Below are positions 49,901-58,900 of a DNA stretch of 64,000 nt, in pieces. Source of the DNA: Vanessa cardui (lineage: Eukaryota > Arthropoda > Insecta > Lepidoptera > Nymphalidae); NCBI RefSeq assembly GCF_905220365.1, contig NC_061152.1, forward strand, positions 4,701,001 through 4,765,000, written 5' to 3'. How positions within the stretch are numbered: the first letter of the stretch is position 1; every line of letters starts with the position of its first letter. The translations under genes and the position numbers were made by a program. The notes under the pieces were generated by a model. The model searched no databases. It worked only from the letters and a program-made list of their open reading frames with translations, and was not told the origin of the DNA.

Positions 49901-52900
49901 CTCCACTGGCGACAGTTCTGGTTCGTTCGCCCAGAGTATCGGAATTGCGATTCAACGGGGAAACGCTGCTAGCATTCTTGCCACCATTCCACGCGGTCAA
50001 GATTTAGAACTAGTTTTAGTTCATATTTGTATATACTTAAGCATTTAATGTTGTTAATTCTTATGTTAATAAAAAACTTTTACACAAAAAGAATAAAGTA
50101 ATCTTCGTGATAATGACAAAAGGCATGACATATTATGACTACTCTTGGTGGTAGGGCTTTGTGCAAGCCCGTCTAGGTTGGTACCACTCACTCATCAGTT
50201 ATTCTACCGCCAAAAACAGTACCCAGTATTGTTGTGTTCCGGTTTGAAGGGTGAGGGAGACAGTGTAACTACAGGCACAAGGGACGTAACATCTTAGTTC
50301 CCAAGCTTGGTCGCACATTGATGATGTAAGGAATAGTTAATATTTCTTACAGCGTCATTGTCTATGTGTGATGGAGACCACTTACTATCAGGTGGCCCAT
50401 ATGGACGTCTACCAACATGTACCATAAAAAAAAATATATAGGGCACACATATGTAGGTGTTCTACATATGTATCATATACACAAAGTGCCAGTCTATTTC
50501 GAGGCTCTCATAATCCAATCAATTTTAAATGCACTAATTATAAACTAGAAATTATAACATACTTGCATACATTATTTCGATATGGATAGGTAATAGGTTC
50601 TGAAACGCTTAAATATTGCCAAGGATTTAGACTGCCGTATATCACTGGGTAGTGCATTCCAGAATTCGACGGTTTTTACAGTGAAAGGGTTACCGTAGGT
50701 TTGTGTCCGGCTGCAGGTATACGACACAACTTAGACGTCACATTGGCAAAATTCGTAAAACCGATCACATCCGAATTGAGTACGCTATCCCAAATTATCA
50801 ATATTTATTTCTCATGTGAATATGATCTTTACACAAACGTAACAACTTGTAATATCATATGACCGAATATATTCGTCATTTTGACACGTCGATTTACAAG
50901 CACTCGCTGTTTCGGGTTGAACTGACGCGGGAATCTATAGCGACGAATAGCGTCGAATGGCGCGATAGGGAGCTGTTTCTATTGGTTGTGTAAATCGGCA
51001 GTGATCGGTCTTATTTTCATTCCATTGCATTTTCCAATGCTACATCTAAGTTGTGTCGTACTATACCTATGTATTTATAAATAAATTTCAGGACTGACCA
51101 ATGAACTTGGCACCCATTTAGATCTCCCTTTTGTCGTTGAAGTCAACTACCAAGGACTATATTATAATATTGAACTTGGCTCTCATTTTACGGTTACGTT
51201 TTTAATGGGATTCATCAAACGCCTGATTCTTACCTCTATGTAGGTAATATTCGTCTTCTTCTGCAAACGGAGGTCGACCTTGTGTAGTTCCAGCAGCCAT
51301 ATCGCAGGCACCACCAATCCGAGATAGATAAATACCGACGGACAAAACCTGGGGACAATTTTTTTTTATTACATAGAAAATCATAATTTCGATAATTTTG
51401 AACAAGGTATTACTGTATTCGGCCTTTATATTAAAAAAAGGTTTTATTGTTTCTTTAATGATGGTGGATATTAGATACAAAGGGTTATGTAAAGTTAAAT
51501 TTATTATCTGTTTTACTAATTATGATATATTACGCTTGTTGTTAGGTGGTAATGATTTATTTTTTGGTGTTTAAACATGCTTCAGGTCAAATTTTATAAA
51601 ATTCTGTCGTAGTTATCAAAAGACAGGGTTAATTTCGCATTTAAAATAATAGTATAGAAATATTGTTTATAAAAATTTGCTTACAATTAAATTATTATTT
51701 ATTATAATCAACAAATATAAACGCCACAATTTTATAATCAATCAAAATCAAAATATACTTTATTCAAGTAGGCTTTACATGCACTTTGGAATCAATCATA
51801 AATAGTCATTTAACAACTATATCAAGTAAAGCTACCGTCGGTTCAACAGTTACTCTTTGTGAACATTTAAAAATACAGCCATGTTAGTTAATCACAATTA
51901 TATATGCATGTAACATATCCTGCCTGGAAGTCATGAAGTATTAATTCCACGCTTTCTTATCGTCTGCATAATCTTGTATTTAATAACACACATTCTTTAC
52001 TGATGTATTTTTTACAAATGATTTGAATTTATCAAACAGCAAAATTAATAAATAATATTTTAACAAAAAGAAAAACCGACTTCAAACAAAACAGTATTTT
52101 AAAACAAATTAAAATGCACTAAAAAGTAATAAAATTAATTGCATATTTAACATATTTTTGAGAGTCCTCCTAGGTAAAATGAAATGAAAAATATTAGACT
52201 ACTTAAAAGTCGATTTACGATTATATAACGTAGTTATAGTTATTGTTATATTTGGAGCCGGTGTCAGCCACAGGCACTCGCTTCAACAATCAAAAGAAAG
52301 AAGCGATACGAGCCTCTTGATTGACCCAGTATAATATCGTATAAAAGGTAATTTGTAAGAAACATTTCTTAAAGTATTCTCGTATTGTTTTTTGATAGGT
52401 ATAGTATAGGGTTGGCTGACACCGACTCCAAATATAGCAATAATTATAACTACATTATATAATCGTAAATCGACTTTTAAGTAGTCTAATATTTTTCATT
52501 TCATTTTACCTAGGAGGACTCTCAAAAATATGTTAAATATGCAATTATTTTTATTACTTTTTAGTGCATTTTAATTTGTTTTGTTATAAGTCGGTTTTTC
52601 TTTTTGTTAAAATATTATTTATTTTTTGATTTTAAGTGAAGCTGATGTAGACTAACATTTTTTTCTTAATATGGATAGATTAAGCGTGCCGTTTATATAA
52701 ATCAGAAACTACTTCAGGGACAATTTCAAAAGAAACTTTCGAATAAAGCAAAAATAGACTTTCGAAAATGCAGCTTTAATACGTCATGCGGCATAAACTA
52801 CAAGGTACCACCCTCGAATGAGCTGTAATCGACCTCAGTAAAAAAACTTTGCAAAAGAGCTATTCGTATGCTATGTCGTACATCATATACATAAAATTTG

Positions 52901-55900
52901 ATTAAAGACAGAAAGAAATTTTGCCCCAAATCGCACCCTAACTGTAAGCCGTTTAGGAGTTCCGTCAATACATAGTATATAACAAAGTCGCTTTCTCTGT
53001 CTCTATATCTTTAAAACTACGCAACGGATTTTGATGCGGTTTTTTTAATAGATAGTGTAATTCAAGGGGAAGGTTTGTGTATATAATAAATGAAGAATAT
53101 AGTAAAGAATCACTGACAATTTTAGAAGTTTGCAATGTGATGTCGTAAATAAACAAATTCTTTAGTACATTTAGTATCAGTATTGCACCCGTGAGAAGTC
53201 GGGGCGGGTCGCTAGTTGATTATAATATTCGATTATGACAATTATATGAACATAACCACGTTCCGGAAGGTGATTCAAATATCCAAGTAACCCATAAATA
53301 AAAGATTCGACCGAGTATTGCTAACGTGCTCCTCGGAATTGTTCCGTTCCCTCCCGTTCCCTTAATTTGTCATTGATCCTGTGCTCAGAACCTGACCAAA
53401 CTACCCTTAAAGTATATCCTTTATAATAAAAAAAGAATCATCAAAATTGGTTAACGTGATTTTGAGTTATTCACCTATTTGTCGCGCATATACATAATGC
53501 AAATTTAAGACTTATGTCGTTTTCATACGGATACCATCATCGGAAAAAAATAAAAAAAAAATGGGACCCCACGGGAAGCACTACCTTTCAAACAAAAAAA
53601 AAATTATCAAAATCGGTCCACCCAGTAAAAAGTTATGAGGTAACAAACATAAAAAAAAAAAAACAGACGAATTGATAACCTCCTCCTTTTTGAAGTCGGT
53701 TGAAAATGTCTTACTCATACGCCTTTTTTCACGATTTTTTTCGATAAGATTTAAATTTCAATCATTGCCACCAATGATATTCTAATAAACAGATATGTTA
53801 TACCCATACTAAACAACAGAAAAAAGTGTGCCGCTCCGGGGACCGTTTATTTTATATTTCGTTGCAAGTAAAAAGGATAGCTTGATAAAAACAATAAGTA
53901 AAAGGGATAACTAGATGTTTTAATTACGCAAAACGTATTACTACGTAATTATGATGTATTATAACGTATTACTACGTAAAACGACTAAAGGCAAACGTCA
54001 CAATTAGGACGTTTTCTAGTCTTCACTTTTTGCGCGTTAGTGACATATCTGTTTACTAGAACATCATTGATTGCCACATTTAAAAAAAAGGAAAATTAAA
54101 ACCTTATTTTTTTAATTAAAATCAATTTATTTCGTTTTATTTACAAAACGAATAGGTACTTTAGGTACTCAGTGTAGTTTAATTTAACCCTAAGCTATCA
54201 TGGCTCGTTCTAGTCGAGCGAGCTTTCACAAAAGATACAAATGTCAACCCTGGCCGACCTCCAATGTTTGGAGGTCATTAACACCACGGATTTTATTACG
54301 AAACTAAAGGGGAATAAATGTCTGTATATCTTTATCAACGAAACGTACGGCATTTACAAAAGTTGATAAGATATATATGTTATATATATATAAAGTCGAC
54401 ATGGTTAAAACGTGTGCAAATTAACCGATGATTTCAGATTCAAACCCAGGCAAGCATCACTGAATATTCGTGTGCTTAATTTGTGTTTATAATTCATTTC
54501 GTTCTCGGCTGTGAAGTAAAACATCATGAGGAAACCTACATGTGTAAAATTTCATAAATATTCTAACACATGTGTATATTCCACCAACACGCATTGAAAC
54601 AGCATAGTGAATTATGTTCCAAACCCTCTCCTCACAAGGGAGAGGAGGCCATAGCCAAGCTATTGGAAATTTACAGGCTGTTGTTGTTGTACATGTATAT
54701 ATACTAGCAACCCGCACAGGATTCGCATTGATCTTCTTTTGTTTTTCAACTTAAATGCGAAAATTTTTTTATTTACGACATGACTTTTGAAACCTATAAA
54801 ATAATCGGTATCTACTATATTGTGCATGTATTATTTACATTCAACCTTTCTCTTGAATCAATCTATCTATTAAAAAAACCGCATGATAATCTGTTCTGTA
54901 ATTTTAAAGATGCATATGTAGGGACAGTATTGCGGCGGTAAGCGACTTTGCTTTATACTATGTAATGATGTAAAAAGTAGAGATCGACCAGTAATTTATA
55001 CGTGATCGCGTATAATGATTGCGGCTTCAAAGCCAGGTACCAATGAATTTCAATGTGCTTGCAAAATAAGCTCGAAATAATCTCCGCAAAATGGAGAGAT
55101 CTTAGCAGCGGTGGGAAATTTTCAAGATTACTTTATGAATTATAGAATACTAGTAGTAGCCTGCTGGTTTGCTCGAGTTTTAGGGTGTTGGTTGTAATTT
55201 GTTTGGCAAATAGAAGGCCAAGTCCTATCGTGGAGTTCATGTTTGCTTCATAACAAATTTCATGAAATTCGGTTCAGCGGTTTGGTTGTGAAAGTATGAC
55301 AGACTGACAGAGTTACTTTCACACATATAATATTAATAGAGATATATTGAAAATTTAATCAATCAAATTAAATCATTGTAAAATTATAGACATCGTTAGA
55401 TTATAATCTATCTCTCGAGATTGTGAATTGTCGGAAGATTATGGACGTTTGTTCAACTTACATTGAAGCGTATATAAATACGATAGCTCATAATATTTCG
55501 TTTAGTTTACTTGGTGGTAGGGCTATGTGCAAGCCCGTCTGGGTAGGTACCACCCACTCATCGGTTATTCTACCGCCTAACAGTACTGTTGCGTTCCGGT
55601 TTGAAGAGTGAGTGAACCAGTGTAACTGCAGGCACAAGGGACGTAACATCTTAGTTCCCAAGGTTGGTGGCGCATTGACGATGTAAGGAATAGTTAATAT
55701 TTCTTACAGCGTCATTGGCTATGGGTGATGGAGACCACTTACCATCGGGTGGCCCATATGCTCGTCCGCCAACTTCCATAGATTATAAACTATCGAATAA
55801 TAATGCATTGAATTGTAAGCGGTAAATCATCCGCTTATTTGCACTTTAATTTTACCAAAATTCCGATGACAGTTTCGTTCGTTTCAAAGCGTTACTTCTC

Positions 55901-58900
55901 GCAAATCCGCAGTGAATATCACAGATTAATCAAACTGTCGACCAATGAAATCGCGTCAAATCGCTGTCAAATGTTTATTTAACTTTTTTCCTCTTGTAAG
56001 CATGGACTATATATGTCGTTGAAAGCTATTTTCATTAAAAGAAGCTTATATGATTATTACAGTAGTGGGTGAACGCGGTGACGTCACGGAATGTTAAAGT
56101 CACGAGGATGGAGTCGTGTTGGAGAGTAAGGGGACTGGATAACGACACTTGCGTTTGAGTAACTGACCAGCCCACACCCCCAAGGCGAAGCTGTCGGTTT
56201 AGATACTTAAGAACCAAGTTGTAAATCCGTAATAAAACTTCTGTCGCTATGCCGCGTGTTATTTTAATTCATCGTGATGCACCCCGTACCACCGAACACA
56301 GAAAAGGACAATTCTACCGCTCAGCCATCGCTGCCGCCGATGTATATATTAGTGTAGTTAGGTGTGACTCACCCTAGAACGTTTTCTAAGGGATGATTCC
56401 TAATTAAGGGTGTGTTTACATGACGGCCGGAAGAACCATTAGAACGCCGACGAACATTAGCGATACAAGGATTATTAGGGGATGATTGAGTTGTTTTTTT
56501 TTTAAATTCCACACGTAAAGGCAGTCTGCAAATGTTATCAATACTACGATAATGAGTAGGATGCTTTATGTAGTAAAAAGTAAAGAAACAGCCCGTAAAT
56601 ATCCCACTGCTGGGCTAAGGCCTCCTCTCCTATTGAGCAGAGGGTTTTGGAACATATGTTCCAATGCTGGTGGAATGCACATGTGGCAGAATTTCGATGA
56701 AATTAGACACATGCAGGCTTCCTCACGATGTTTTCCTTCACCGCCGAGCACGAGATGAATTATAAACACAAATAAGCACATATAGTGGTGCTTGTCTGGG
56801 TTTGAACCCGAAATCATCGGCTTTACATATTGGTATGGCCTAAAATATTACTTACTATTCATACTTTGCATACTATTCATATTAATCTGTGGTATTCATT
56901 GTGGATTTTCGATAATAGGCTTTTTGAACGTCAAAGAAGCCGTTACACTAGCTTTGGAGGTTAAATTAAAGTGTATATAACAATGATGTTGTAGTAAACA
57001 GATATGTCATTAACGCGCAAAAAGTGAAGACTAGAAAACGTTCTAATTGGGACGCTTGCCTTTAGTTGTTTTACATACGTTATAATACATCATAATTACG
57101 TAGTAATACGTTTTGCGTAATTAAAACATCTAGTTATCCCTTTTACTTATTGTTTTTAACAAGCTATCCTTTTTACTTTTAACGAAATTTAAAAATAAAC
57201 TAAAATATACGGTCCCCGGCGCGGCACACTTTTTTCTGTTGTTTAGTATGGATATAACATATCTGTTTATTAGAATATCATTGGTATATAAGTATATAGT
57301 TAAGTGTAATAATGTTGTATTATAAGTAAAGATATATTAATCAAGAACTGATATTAGTGCAAAATCTAGCTGAGTTATTAAAAAATCTCATGAAATACAT
57401 AAATCTTATTAATTGAAAATGATAGTTATTTTAACTGTCATGTTGAAAATTACTTAAGTCGCCATTTTGAAATAAATCATATTTTAAATTAATTTAAATC
57501 TTTCCTGAGGTTTTTTTTTCTAGAACAATATTCCGCAGATATTTTAAACTTTATGATAAGTTGTGATAAATAAGGCATACCCGATTGAATATTAAACTCA
57601 TTTTAAAGTTTATATTTATGCTTATTGTTAATGAGACATACCACAGACAACGTATTGGTTTTATTAAATTGTCTTTGAAATATAAATTCGTTCAATGATC
57701 ATATTTTTTAGGTAAATCATCTTTCAATTTATAACGAAATAACTATGTAGACGTAAATGCTTTATTTAAATAAGAAAACTCCATTTTAAATACTATATTT
57801 AAACTTTACAAAAATAGCACTAATAAATTTAATCGAAAAACGAAACTTTAAAATAAAAATCTGTGTAATCGGTTATAATACTCACAAATATATACCAATT
57901 GATACTTTTACGTATTTACCATAAAATAATAAAATATATAGAACTATTTTTGTCTCAGAAAATCAAACAATATTTTACTAAATGTAATGTAAAAAAAATG
58001 AAAATATTTTATAATCGTCGGTATTGAAATAATATTTTTTTACGGATCCCTTATGATATGTTTATGATACGCCCTAGAATGGTTGTGAAGGGTCGAATGA
58101 CAATCGTTCCTTGTAAAAACTACTGACCCGCCGAATGTAGGTTAGCGTAGAACTTGGAAGAAAATCACACTTATTATAATAAAAAATAAAGATAATCTGT
58201 TAAACCAATATACGACCTACATAAATGTATACGCAACGCGTTTCGAAGAAAGTTTTAGTGTATGCAATTATTAAAAAAGTACCGTCACTTCAAAGTTTTA
58301 TTAACCGACTTCAAAAAAAGGAGTGTTCTCAATTTGACCGTATAATTTTTTCTATGTTTGTTCGCCAATTACTTCGCCATTTATGAACCGATTTTGATGA
58401 TTTTTTTTTTAGTTAGAAAGAAGATACTCCTGACATGGTACCATGATGATGCCCGTGGCTGACACCGACTCCAAATATAGCAATAATTATAACTATTATA
58501 CATTATATAATCGTAAATCGACTTTTAAGTAGTCTATTTTTTTTCATTTCGTTTTACTTAGGAGGACTAAAAATATGTTGAATACGTTATTACTTTATTA
58601 CTAGTTAGTGCATATTTATTTGTTTTAAAATAGTATTTTGTTTGAAGTCGGTTTTTCTTTTTGTTGTCTTTAAATCAGACTATTAAGTGTTGACTATATA
58701 TTGTGATAATTGTTCATTTAATGTTCACATTCAAAATAAGTCATATTATGTTTAAATTGATAAGTTCTTGATAATTATAAATGTAAATACGTATTAATAT
58801 TATATTTTAGACATAGTAATTATAAATTAACTTGTATTGTTTTTATTTATATTTTATTATTTTCTGTGAAAAAAGGATATGTATTTTGGCGGGTTTTTAC

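Noticed and set aside
53930..53990. Repeated TACGTAATTA words as a possible CRISPR-like or satellite array
   Set aside because: Only the internal palindrome of MITE M4; no regular spacers, and this is a eukaryotic genome.
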